A DNA stretch of 16,792 nt, taken from the NCBI GenBank assembly GCA_045649485.1, contig JAZRPZ010000045.1, positions 1 through 16,792 of the forward strand, given 5' to 3'. This document shows, piece by piece, positions 6,474-13,150 of the stretch (the stretch's first letter is position 1; every line of letters begins with the position of its first letter). The position numbers and the translations under genes were made by a program. Under the pieces are notes generated by a model. The model was not told the origin of the DNA. It ran no database searches and saw only the letters and a list, made by a program, of their open reading frames with translations. This DNA comes from RUG11247 sp045649485 (GTDB taxonomy: Bacteria; Bacillota; Clostridia; Christensenellales; Aristaeellaceae).

Positions 6474-6493
6474 GCGGCTATGCATGCTATAAT
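6464..6493 (+). promoter_or_regulatory. Extended -10 promoter of the nucleoside hydrolase gene
   Basis: CTGTCT (6464-6469), 18 bp, consensus TATAAT (6488-6493) preceded by TGC. The leader is long, about 93 nt (start near 6500, ATG at 6593). Confidence 0.65.
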
Positions 6494-6592
6494 AAAATCG
6501 GTACAGGTCTATGGACGCGGAAATATACCGGGCGCTGAATATTTTGCGGATGACCTGAAAGATATGCAGATGCCGGAAAGGAACATATTGCG

Positions 6593-7549
6593 ATGAAATA
6601 TATTTCACTGGCGAATGAAGGAAGAAAATATCTGATAGATATGGATATCGGTGACGATATTGATGATGCCATTGCGTTGTATTCCGCTATGCGGCGCGGA
6701 TTTGATCTTATCGGCGTGACTACCGTGTTCCGGAATACTGTCGACAGAGCCAAAATAGCGAAAAGACTTATGACGCTGTTCGGAAACGGATATGAGAATA
6801 CGCCTGTCTATGCCGGGCATGGCAAGCCCCTTAAAGGAACAGAGGAGAAATATGATTCTCCGCCCCATTATTCGCAGGCAGCGGAAGGCTTCGCGCCGGA
6901 AAGCGTTGATCCTGAAGATGCGGTGGACTTTATAATAAATGCCTGCCGTACTTATCGCGGCGAACTTACTGTTATTGCTATAGGACCATTTACCAATATT
7001 GCAAGGGTAATGCAGAAGGATCCCGAAGCGCTTAATATGTGCGGCAATGTGTGCATAATGGGTGGTGCATTTTATAAACAGTATGCTGACTGGAATATAA
7101 TGTGCGATGTGGAAGCTGCCGATATAATGTTCCGCGGACTTGACAATCTTGTCTGCTTTGGCGCGGATGTGACGCATCTTTGCGAAGCTGATGCCGTGAT
7201 GTATAACTCCCTTATGAACTACAAAGGTTCCGCTCCTGCACACAGTTATCTCAGTGATATGTGTGCTATGTGGAAAAAAGACCGGCCTGCAGCAAAACTG
7301 CTTCTCCATGACCCGCTTGTTATCTATGGTATTGACAACCCGGAAATATGCACCATGGAGAGCGCGTTTGTGGCGGTCATCTGTGATGGATTTGCCCGCG
7401 GAATGTCGCTGAATATTGATGCATACGGTAAAAAGGGCCTGAACCTTTCTGCGTATTCGGGATATCCAATGAAAAAGTGCTGTGTTGCTAAAAATGTGGA
7501 TGTGGGTCTGCTTATGGAAACAATGCACGTGGATTTTCTGAATGATTAA
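6593..7549 (+). CDS. Inosine-uridine-type nucleoside hydrolase
   Basis: The 318-residue cytoplasmic enzyme should cleave the N-glycosidic bond of ribonucleosides to base and ribose. The calcium-binding N-terminal cluster is DMDIGDDIDDAIAL (residues 16-29), the variant with DxDIGxDxDD spacing. Further family landmarks are GPFTNIA (131-137), IMGGAF (155-160), WNIMCDVEAA with N168 and D172, and the histidine-aspartate pair H239-D240 in LLHDPL. All catalytic and metal ligands I expect are present. The ATG follows AAAGGA by 10 nt. It is monocistronic, between the promoter at 6464 and the terminator at 7565. Base specificity (purine, pyrimidine or both) is not readable. Together with deoB near the other end of the window it fits nucleoside salvage. 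Confidence 0.9.
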   Translation: MKYISLANEGRKYLIDMDIGDDIDDAIALYSAMRRGFDLIGVTTVFRNTVDRAKIAKRLMTLFGNGYENTPVYAGHGKPLKGTEEKYDSPPHYSQAAEGFAPESVDPEDAVDFIINACRTYRGELTVIAIGPFTNIARVMQKDPEALNMCGNVCIMGGAFYKQYADWNIMCDVEAADIMFRGLDNLVCFGADVTHLCEADAVMYNSLMNYKGSAPAHSYLSDMCAMWKKDRPAAKLLLHDPLVIYGIDNPEICTMESAFVAVICDGFARGMSLNIDAYGKKGLNLSAYSGYPMKKCCVAKNVDVGLLMETMHVDFLND

Positions 7550-7564
7550 GCTTACAGAATTTTT

Positions 7565-7597
7565 GAACAGGGGATGAAGATCCCCTGTTCTTTTTTG
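7565..7597 (+). terminator. Intrinsic terminator, GACAGGGG family copy 5 (variant)
   Basis: GAACAGGGGA (7565-7574) pairs perfectly with TCCCCTGTTC (7581-7590) around a 6-nt loop and is followed by six T. Unlike copies 1 to 4, no extended -10 box lies 18 bp past the CTGTTC hexamer; the next promoter is separate (7617-7645). Confidence 0.88.
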
Positions 7598-7605
7598 ATA
7601 TCGAT

Positions 7606-7667
7606 GTAAAGTATACTTGACGTAATAGCTCTTCTGTGGTAAGATTGAGTTGTAAAGCAAGCTTTAC
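7606..7667 (+). promoter_or_regulatory. Promoter flanked by two 16-bp operator-like palindromes, for the HTH gene
   Basis: The promoter is TTGACG (7617-7622), 17 bp, TAAGAT (7640-7645). The first site, GTAAAGTATACTTGAC (7606-7621), covers the -35. The second, GTAAAGCAAGCTTTAC (7652-7667), covers the predicted start point. The shared pattern is GTAAAG-N4-CTTKAC, with centres 46 bp apart. Sites of this kind before 66-residue HTH genes fit autorepression. Confidence 0.7.
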
Positions 7668-7705
7668 GTATGCGTCCGGATATGGCGTTTGTCAGGAGGG
7701 ATATT

Positions 7706-7906
7706 TTGAAAAACAGGATAGAGGAAATACGAAAAGAAAAAGGCATAAGGCAGGAAGAATTTGCAAGATCCATGGGAGTATCGCGACAGACGATAAGCTC
7801 TCTGGAGAACGGACGTTACAATCCTTCCATTATGCTTGCGCACAAAATAGCGAAGTATTTCGGAATGGCAATTGAGGAAGTATTCATTTTTGATGAGGAG
7901 GAGTAA
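7706..7906 (+). CDS. Short Xre-family (HTH_3) transcriptional regulator
   Basis: The 66-residue protein is almost only a Cro/CI helix-turn-helix: MKNRIEEIRKEKGIRQEEFA, then SMGVSRQTISSLENGRYNP with the recognition helix at about 25-35, and a YFGMAIEEVFIFDEEE tail. This is the standard length of the YozG-like stand-alone repressors. The frame is open to an ATG at 7670, but the ribosome site AGGAGGG (7694-7700) lies between, so the TTG at 7706 is the start, five bases later. It is followed two bases after its stop by a small membrane protein, the usual partner of this regulator type. It probably binds the two palindromes at 7606-7667 and represses its own operon. Confidence 0.88.
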   Translation: MKNRIEEIRKEKGIRQEEFARSMGVSRQTISSLENGRYNPSIMLAHKIAKYFGMAIEEVFIFDEEE

Positions 7907-7908
7907 CT

Positions 7909-8310
7909 ATGAAAAACAACAGAAGGATACTGGCGCATATCATATGCGTTGTTTTCGGCGCAGCATTGTTGGTACTGGGTGCAGCTGGTATTGTTGAAGA
8001 ATTCTGGCTGGGAATGGGTTCGGCATTGGTGATGGTAGGCATACTCAGAATGGTGCGTATGTACCGTTTCCGTAAAGATGCCGATTATCGCGAGATGGTT
8101 GAGACTGAAGCGAATGATGAGCGCAGCCATTTTATCCGCGGCAGGGCTTGGGCATGGGCAGGCTATATGTTTGTGATAATTGCCGGCGTTGCGGTAATTG
8201 TTCTCAGGGTTATGGGACAGGATATGTTGTCTATGGCAGCATTCTGTGCAATGTGCCTTATCTTGCTGCTGTACTGGATCTCTTATATTATTCTGCGCAA
8301 AAAATATTGA
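7909..8310 (+). CDS. Small four-helix membrane protein, partner of the HTH regulator (DUF2178-like)
   Basis: The 133-residue protein has four hydrophobic helices: about residues 8-27, 31-47, 82-102 and 108-128. The loop between helices two and three carries YREMVETEANDERSHFIRGRA, and this NDER-x-x-x-I motif before a helix is typical of the DUF2178 type of proteins encoded beside short HTH regulators. The gene starts two bases after the regulator stop codon, with GAGGAGGAG as ribosome site inside the end of that gene, so the two are surely one operon. Function is unknown; a role in sensing membrane or cell-envelope state with the regulator is a guess from the pairing. Family assignment is from pattern memory only. 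Confidence 0.72.
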   Translation: MKNNRRILAHIICVVFGAALLVLGAAGIVEEFWLGMGSALVMVGILRMVRMYRFRKDADYREMVETEANDERSHFIRGRAWAWAGYMFVIIAGVAVIVLRVMGQDMLSMAAFCAMCLILLLYWISYIILRKKY

Positions 8311-8346
8311 TATCTGCAGCAATGTGGGGGATATCATCAGACTGTT
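8308..8346 (+). terminator. Possible weak hairpin after the membrane protein gene
   Basis: TGATATC (8308-8314, containing the stop codon) and GATATCA (8330-8336) can pair around a 15-nt loop, with six T eight bases further on. The long loop and distance to the T run make it a doubtful terminator, and the next gene may be read through. Confidence 0.25.
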
Positions 8347-8473
8347 TTTTGAAAATATATATGCTGAATTTATTTTCTGCGAAGAGCAGAAGCCGCTCAG
8401 GCACCTGTGTGAGTGAGAATATTTTCCGATAAGGTCAGGTTCAATTATTTTTCATGAGATAAGGAAAAGTGAT

Positions 8474-8755
8474 ATGAAAGAAATGTATTCGTATGAAAGA
8501 GTAATGCGTATGGAACGCATATTCAAAACATTGTCAGCTGCTGCAGACGCAGGTGCTGAAAAAATATCCGGCGATGCAATGCTGAAGGAAATGCTTGACG
8601 AGCTTACCGGCTATTATGAAAACGGCATGTGGCTGATTGATTATGAAGCGGATGAGAAGGGTCTTTTTCCCGACGATATGATACGCGGGGTCCTTTCGCA
8701 GGATGCGGTTTTTGATTTGCTGGAAACTATAAACGACGCAGAAAACCGTGGATGA
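8474..8755 (+). CDS. DUF4298 domain protein
   Basis: The 93-residue acidic cytoplasmic protein matches the DUF4298 pattern: an N-terminal helix (YSYERVMRMERIF), a middle helix ending ELTGYYENGMWLIDYEADEKGLFPDD, and the diagnostic end IRGVLSQDAVFDLLETI. No function is established for the family as far as I know. The ATG at 8474 follows AAGGA by eight bases. There is no clear promoter in the 163 bp upstream, so it may be an extension of the HTH operon or have a weak promoter of its own. It ends before a bidirectional terminator at 8820-8856. Confidence 0.82.
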   Translation: MKEMYSYERVMRMERIFKTLSAAADAGAEKISGDAMLKEMLDELTGYYENGMWLIDYEADEKGLFPDDMIRGVLSQDAVFDLLETINDAENRG

Positions 8756-8819
8756 ACCCGGGCACAAACGCTCATGTCAGCCCCAATATATGAAATATAG
8801 TAAAATGACATATGAAAAG

Positions 8820-8856
8820 CTCCCCGTCGTGCCGGATAAACGGCGTTGACGGGGAG
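8820..8856. terminator. Bidirectional terminator between DUF4298 and ridA-like genes
   Basis: CTCCCCGTC (8820-8828) pairs with GACGGGGAG (8848-8856), with an inner GCCG/CGGC helix. AAAAG lies on the left and ATTTAT on the right, so it may serve both converging transcripts. Confidence 0.75.
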
Positions 8857-8863
8857 ATTTATA

Positions 8864-9226
8864 TTATCTGCTTCCGATATATGCTATCGCATCCGCCTGA
8901 AAAAGCAGCCCGCGGGAGTCTGCAAATTCGGTCTGCAGCGATTTGCGTACCGGATATTTTCCGTTGAAGCGTTTTCTTATGGCAGCCTCCATCACGGGTA
9001 TATCCCATATGTTTTTGAAAAGGCAGTCCATCTGAACAACATTTTCCAGTGTAAGCCCAGCACACTTGAGACGCCTTTCCATAGTGTCGAAGGCGTTGTT
9101 TATCTGTTCTTCGATGCTGCCGCCCGCATTTCCGGCGCAATATCCAATAAAACAGAATTCGCCTGCTGTTATGACGCCCGAGTGCGCCCAGTCCTCATTG
9201 ATCTCGTACCGTGTTATCTTCTTCAT
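8864..9226 (-). CDS. RidA/YjgF/UK114-family protein
   Basis: The 120-residue protein has the chorismate-mutase-like RidA fold: an N-terminal VITAGEFCFIGYCAGNAGGSIEEQINNAF, then LTLENVVQMDCLFKNI, and the C-terminal YPVRKSLQTEFADSRGLLFQADAIAYIG. The arginine that binds the imine carboxylate in RidA is R94 (PVRKS). RidA enzymes hydrolyse reactive 2-aminoacrylate-type enamines, but family members outside the archetype have other or unknown substrates; here the usual EAIA end is DAIA. The ATG at 9226 lies inside the end of the upstream WYL gene (32-bp overlap) with GGAGG twelve bases before it, so the two are cotranscribed and probably coupled. A terminator follows directly. Confidence 0.85.
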   Translation of the reverse strand: MKKITRYEINEDWAHSGVITAGEFCFIGYCAGNAGGSIEEQINNAFDTMERRLKCAGLTLENVVQMDCLFKNIWDIPVMEAAIRKRFNGKYPVRKSLQTEFADSRGLLFQADAIAYIGSR

Positions 9227-10118
9227 ATTGTACCAGGACCTCCCTGCATGTATCGGCTATGCGCCTGCGTATTTCGGGCGGGGCGGTGACATATGCACTG
9301 CTTCCGAACGACAGCAGCACGCCAAACCAGAAGGTCTCATGTTCGGGCACGGTAAAGCGGAAATCAAAATCTCCGTTTTCGTACTCGCGGATGATCTCAC
9401 CTCTGAGATATTCGCGGCATGCGGATTTGATTCGGGATTTACAGTGGATTTCTACTGTGACACAGCTGATACTGCGGGACTCCGTTTTTTCGGAATAAAC
9501 GTGAGTTTCCGTGAAAATATCGTCGGTTATTACGATATCGTCCATTCGCACCAGCTTGAACATGCATATGTCATTGTGTTTTGCGTGCCATGCTGACAGA
9601 TACCAGTTATACCACTTGTATTCCAGGCGTAAAGGCTCAACGGTAATCTGACTTGTTTTGTCCGAACTGTTGGTGTAAGTGAAGCGCACGCAGCGTTTTT
9701 CGCATATTGCCTGCTCAATGGTCTTCATAATTCCGTTTATACGGATATCCTCACGGGCTGCGCTGATGTCGATACTGATACGGGAATCTTCGCTGCCTGC
9801 GATACTCTGAAGTTTGTCTATGGTCCGAAGTACCGAAGCGTCATCATATGCAGTGGAAAGCCCTTTGAGCGCGGTTATGATATGCGAAAATTCCCTGCCG
9901 GAAGCAAACTGTCTGTCAAAAACGTAGCCTTCCGTCAGCTGATAACCGCCGTTTACGCCGCTGAAAGAAGTTATTGGTATGCCGGCTTGTCCCAGCAGAT
10001 CCATATCGCGCATAATGGTGCGCGGTGATACTTCAAATTCCTTTGCAAGCTGCTGAGCGGAGCAGCGCCCGTTCTTCAGCAGATATACCGTTATGCCCAT
10101 TAGTCTGTCCGGCTTCAT
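9195..10118 (-). CDS. HTH-WYL domain transcriptional regulator (YafY type)
   Basis: The 307-residue regulator begins MKPDRLMGITVYLLKNGRCSAQQLAKEFEVSPRTIMRDMDLL, a DeoR-like winged helix (about residues 1-60). The WYL domain follows (about 135-210) with the name-giving YNWYLSAW, and a C-terminal WCX-like extension (FRFTVPEHETFWFGVLLSFG). WYL domains bind small ligands or nucleic acid and act as switches. The frame is open far upstream to 10517, but the ATG at 10118 fits the family start and has AAAGGG a few bases before it. A perfect palindrome overlaps the -10 of its promoter. It runs with the RidA gene and diverges from the HerA-like operon. It may control both, with ligand unknown. Confidence 0.9.
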   Translation of the reverse strand: MKPDRLMGITVYLLKNGRCSAQQLAKEFEVSPRTIMRDMDLLGQAGIPITSFSGVNGGYQLTEGYVFDRQFASGREFSHIITALKGLSTAYDDASVLRTIDKLQSIAGSEDSRISIDISAAREDIRINGIMKTIEQAICEKRCVRFTYTNSSDKTSQITVEPLRLEYKWYNWYLSAWHAKHNDICMFKLVRMDDIVITDDIFTETHVYSEKTESRSISCVTVEIHCKSRIKSACREYLRGEIIREYENGDFDFRFTVPEHETFWFGVLLSFGSSAYVTAPPEIRRRIADTCREVLVQYEEDNTVRDQ

Positions 10119-10152
10119 GTCATTCGCCCTTTCCGAAGCAATGATAGCAGAT

Positions 10153-10180
10153 AAACCATGACAACAGTATGTCATGGTTT
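10153..10180. promoter_or_regulatory. 28-bp perfect inverted repeat, probable operator of the WYL regulator
   Basis: AAACCATGACA (10153-10163) and TGTCATGGTTT (10170-10180) are perfect 11-bp inverted repeats around a 6-bp spacer. The repeat covers the -10 and start point of the WYL promoter and has no T run, so an operator is more likely than a terminator. Confidence 0.7.
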
Positions 10181-10194
10181 CGGGTGAATTACAA
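10166..10194 (-). promoter_or_regulatory. Promoter of the WYL-ridA operon
   Basis: On the minus strand, TTGTAA (10194-10189), 17 bp, CATACT (10171-10166). The -10 lies in the centre of the inverted repeat. The predicted start is near 10159, about 40 nt before the ATG. Confidence 0.55.
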
Positions 10195-10211
10195 TATGCG
10201 GCAATAAAATA

Positions 10212-10240
10212 TGGACGCTGAATGTAAATTATTGTATAAT
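10212..10240 (+). promoter_or_regulatory. Promoter of the HerA-like operon
   Basis: TGGACG (10212-10217, 4 of 6), 17 bp, consensus TATAAT (10235-10240). The predicted start is near 10247. It lies about 30 bp beyond the palindrome at 10153-10180, on the divergent side. Confidence 0.65.
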
Positions 10241-10283
10241 TATGTTCAGTGTAAACAAAGGTATGATCCGGAGGGGATTTTCT

Positions 10284-11798
10284 ATGTACATAAATGATAT
10301 CAACAAAATATGGCTTGCTACCGGTGAAAAGCCTGTATATCTGCAGCCCGGAATGGCAAATCGTCATGGTATTATAGCCGGTGCGACCGGTACAGGCAAG
10401 ACTGTTACTTTGAAGGTGCTTGCGGAAGCATTCAGCGACATGGGTGTTCCGGTATTTCTTTCGGATATAAAGGGTGATCTCAGCGGAATGTGCGCTGCCG
10501 GAAGTGAGAACGGACATATCCGCCGCAGTATAGATACCATGGGTATAGAGAATTTCACCTATACCGCATATCCTGCGCGCTTCTGGGATGTATACGGCAG
10601 GCAGGGAATGCCTGTGCGCACCAGTATTTCCGAAATGGGTCCCGAACTGCTGGCGAGGCTCATGGGCCTTAACGATATTCAGTCCGGTATTCTGCGCATC
10701 GTATTCCGCATTGCCGATGATAAAGGTCTTCTGCTCATCGATCTTAAGGATCTGCGAAGCATGCTGCAGTATGTGGCAGACAATGCAAAGGAATATAAGC
10801 TGGTTTACGGCAACATTGCACCTCAGTCTGTAGGCGCCATTCAGCGTGCGCTTCTCGCTCTTGAAGATGCAGGCGGTGATATTTTCTTCGGCGAACCCTC
10901 ACTTGAACTTGAAGACTGGATCGATTGGGATGCCGACGGCCGCGGTGTAATGAACATACTTGAATGCAGCGAGCTTTTTAACAATCCGCTTTTGTATGCT
11001 ACATTCCTTCTGTGGATGCTTTCCGAAATATACGAAATGCTTCCCGAAGCAGGCGATCTTGATAAGCCCAAGCTTGCGTTTTTCTTTGATGAAGCTCATC
11101 TGCTGTTCAAGGACGCCCCCAAGGCTCTTGTGGATAAGGTAGAGCAGATGGCAAGGCTCATCCGTTCCAAGGGTGTAAGCGTGTGGTTCATTACCCAGAA
11201 TCCTTCGGATATTCCCGATACAGTGCTCAGTCAGATGGGAAATCGCGTGCAGCATGCATTGCGCGCATATACTCCCAACGATCAGAAGGCGCTGCGCGCG
11301 GCGGCACGTTCCTTCCGCGCAAATGACGGATTCGATACCGAGGAAGTGCTGCAGCAGTTGGGCGTCGGTGAGGCGCTGGTATCTGTGCTGGATGAAGGCG
11401 GTATACCCACTGTGGTAGAACGCGCTGCAATACTGCCTCCCCGCAGCTCCATGAAGGCTGTATCCGCAGCGGAGATCACTGCGGCAAACAGCGCATGTCC
11501 GCTCAAAAGCAAGTATGAACAAAGTTTTGACAGGCAGTCCGCCTATGAGGAGCTTGACAGCCTGCGAAAGCGCGAGGAAGAGGAAGAAAAACGCCGCATT
11601 GAGGAGGAAAAACGCCGTATCGAGGAAGAAGAACGCAAGAAGCGTTACGCCGATATGTTTACAGGTGCTTCTTCCGGTAGAAAGAGGCAGACTGTATTCG
11701 AAAAGACCCTCAATTCCGCCGCTACCACAGTGGGCAGGGAAGTGGGCAAGCGCATAGTTCGCGGACTTTTTGACACGTTCAAGAAAGGCAGACGTTGA
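10284..11798 (+). CDS. HerA-like P-loop ATPase (DUF853/YjgR type)
   Basis: The 504-residue cytoplasmic ATPase has a Walker A GATGTGKT (residues 33-40), SDIKGDLSGM after the second strand, a Walker B AFFFDEAH (265-272, D268-E269) and a sensor FITQNPSDIPD (302-312) followed by GNRVQHALRAYTP, where the arginine finger lies. This is the YjgR/DUF853 branch of the HerA-FtsK class, whose function is not settled. A charged coiled coil (about 425-455, KRRIEEE repeated) precedes a C-terminal GREVGKRIVRGLFDTFKKG tail typical of the branch. The frame is open to 10242, but the ATG at 10284, seven bases after GGAGGGG, is the start. It leads an operon with a NimA-like and a PHP gene (gaps of 9 and 27 bp) and may move or remodel nucleic acid. 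Confidence 0.88.
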   Translation: MYINDINKIWLATGEKPVYLQPGMANRHGIIAGATGTGKTVTLKVLAEAFSDMGVPVFLSDIKGDLSGMCAAGSENGHIRRSIDTMGIENFTYTAYPARFWDVYGRQGMPVRTSISEMGPELLARLMGLNDIQSGILRIVFRIADDKGLLLIDLKDLRSMLQYVADNAKEYKLVYGNIAPQSVGAIQRALLALEDAGGDIFFGEPSLELEDWIDWDADGRGVMNILECSELFNNPLLYATFLLWMLSEIYEMLPEAGDLDKPKLAFFFDEAHLLFKDAPKALVDKVEQMARLIRSKGVSVWFITQNPSDIPDTVLSQMGNRVQHALRAYTPNDQKALRAAARSFRANDGFDTEEVLQQLGVGEALVSVLDEGGIPTVVERAAILPPRSSMKAVSAAEITAANSACPLKSKYEQSFDRQSAYEELDSLRKREEEEEKRRIEEEKRRIEEEERKKRYADMFTGASSGRKRQTVFEKTLNSAATTVGREVGKRIVRGLFDTFKKGRR

Positions 11799-11807
11799 GG
11801 TGATATC

Positions 11808-12284
11808 ATGTTTCGTGAGATGATGCGTAAAAAGCAGCAGCTTCCGCATGATGAATGCATATCGCTGCTGGTCGAAGAACCCAGAGGAGTTCTTTCTGTA
11901 ATCGGTGACGAAGGCTATCCATACGGAATGCCGATGAACCACTGGTATTGTCCTGAGGACGGCAGACTGTATTTCCACAGTGCCGTAAAGGGACATAAGG
12001 TGGATGCGATAAAAGCCTGTGACAAGGCTTCCTACTGCGTATACGACAAAGGTTTCCGCAGGGAAGGGGAATGGGCGCTCAATATCAGAAGTGTGATAGT
12101 ATTCGGCAGGACAGAGATCGTGGAAGATGTGAAAAAGGCCGAAGATATCGTGCGCAGGCTGAGCCTGAAGTACACAAATGATACGGATTATATTGAAAAA
12201 GAAATAAAAGAAGCTTTGGATCACACTCTGGTATTTGCACTTGTGCCGGAGCATATTTCCGGAAAAATGGTAAACGAGTCCTGA
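11808..12284 (+). CDS. Pyridoxamine-phosphate-oxidase-fold flavoprotein, NimA-like
   Basis: The 158-residue protein starts MFREMMRKKQQLPHDECISLL and continues GVLSVIGDEGYPYGMPMNHWY, the pattern of the NimA/5-nitroimidazole-reductase-related group of the split-barrel FMN-binding family. FHSAVKGHKVDAI (residues 56-68) corresponds to the phosphate-binding region of the flavin site. The group includes nitroimidazole reductases that disarm the drug, but most chromosomal members have unknown electron acceptors. The start ATG follows GAGGTGAT, which overlaps the TGA stop of the HerA-like gene, so translation is coupled. No signal peptide, so cytoplasmic. Confidence 0.83.
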   Translation: MFREMMRKKQQLPHDECISLLVEEPRGVLSVIGDEGYPYGMPMNHWYCPEDGRLYFHSAVKGHKVDAIKACDKASYCVYDKGFRREGEWALNIRSVIVFGRTEIVEDVKKAEDIVRRLSLKYTNDTDYIEKEIKEALDHTLVFALVPEHISGKMVNES

Positions 12285-12311
12285 CAGACCGTTATAAAGG
12301 GAGATGACACT

Positions 12312-13112
12312 GTGAGATACGTATTCGATCACGATTATCATATCCATTCGCAGGTTTCCAGTTGTTCAAGCGACCCGGAACAGAATCTGCAGAGGCTGAT
12401 GCAGTATGCAAAAGACAACGGCCTCAAGCGCGTCGTGCTCACCGACCATCATTGGGATGAGTCGGTTCCCGGCGCTTCCGAATGGTACAAGTCGCAGGAT
12501 TATCGGTGGATAAGCCAGTCTCTGCCGCTGCCGCAGGAAGATGGAATAGAATTTCTGTTCGGCTGCGAGTGCGATATGGACAAATATCTCACTCTCGGCA
12601 TGGCGCGTGAGAACTTCGAAAGATTTTCTTTTGTTGTAATTCCCACCACTCATCTGCATATGACCGGCTTCACCATTACGGAAGAGGACGCGCAGAGCCT
12701 CGAACGCCGTGCACAGCTGTGGGTCGAAAGGCTGGATGCGCTGCTGAATATGGATCTGCCCTTTGAAAAGATCGGCATAGCTCATCTTGCATGCAGTCTT
12801 GTGGCAAGATCTTCGAGACAGGATTATCTTGAAGTAATGTCCATGATACCTGATGAGGATATGCATAGACTGTTTGAGAAGGCTGCCCGTCTCGGAGTTG
12901 GCATCGAACTCAATTTCAGCGATATGGGCTGCAGTGATGAAGAAGCAGACATAGTACTCAGACCTTTCCGTATTGCCAAGGAGCATGGCTGTAAGTTCTA
13001 TATGGGTTCGGATGCGCACCATCCTGCAAGCCTTGAACGCGTAAAGACGGTTTTAGAAAAGACTATAGACAGGCTCGGGCTTACCGAGGATGACAAATTC
13101 CATATTGCATGA
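12312..13112 (+). CDS. PHP-domain metal-dependent phosphoesterase
   Basis: The 266-residue protein has the polymerase-and-histidinol-phosphatase (PHP) barrel motifs in order: HIH at residues 10-12, LTDHH (43-47), an ECDMD segment after GCE, IAHLAC in the middle, and GSDAHHP near the C-terminus. These bind a trinuclear metal centre that hydrolyses phosphate esters. Histidinol phosphatase, nucleotide or oligonucleotide phosphatase activity are all possible; there are no histidine biosynthesis genes nearby. The start is GTG at 12312, nine bases after AAGGGAG. It ends the HerA-NimA-PHP operon before a terminator at 13117-13149. Confidence 0.87.
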   Translation: MRYVFDHDYHIHSQVSSCSSDPEQNLQRLMQYAKDNGLKRVVLTDHHWDESVPGASEWYKSQDYRWISQSLPLPQEDGIEFLFGCECDMDKYLTLGMARENFERFSFVVIPTTHLHMTGFTITEEDAQSLERRAQLWVERLDALLNMDLPFEKIGIAHLACSLVARSSRQDYLEVMSMIPDEDMHRLFEKAARLGVGIELNFSDMGCSDEEADIVLRPFRIAKEHGCKFYMGSDAHHPASLERVKTVLEKTIDRLGLTEDDKFHIA

Positions 13113-13116
13113 TACG

Positions 13117-13149
13117 AAAAGAGCTGCCGTTTATCACGGCAGCTCTCGG
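13117..13149. terminator. Bidirectional terminator between PHP and GH43-like genes
   Basis: GAGCTGCCGT (13121-13130) pairs perfectly with ACGGCAGCTC (13136-13145) around a 5-nt loop. AAAA on the left gives a T run for the minus-strand gene; the right side (TCGGTTT) is a weaker T tract for the plus strand. Confidence 0.85.
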
Positions 13150-13150
13150 T

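Noticed and set aside
6511..6558. Fifteen-codon open frame in the leader of the nucleoside hydrolase gene
   Set aside because: The leader is long, which invites a leader-peptide idea, but there is no good ribosome site, no regulatory codon run and no attenuator hairpin after it.
642..7590. The repeated hairpins as integron attC sites of a gene-cassette array
   Set aside because: They lack the core-site sequences and the long imperfect stem of attC, end in T runs like normal terminators, and there is no integrase; the single-gene units also contain their own promoters.
10899..12347. Minus-strand open frame of 482 codons opposite the HerA-like and NimA-like genes
   Set aside because: It spans two well-supported plus-strand genes and their junction, and the peptide is rich in low-complexity hydrophobic and histidine stretches with no recognisable domain.
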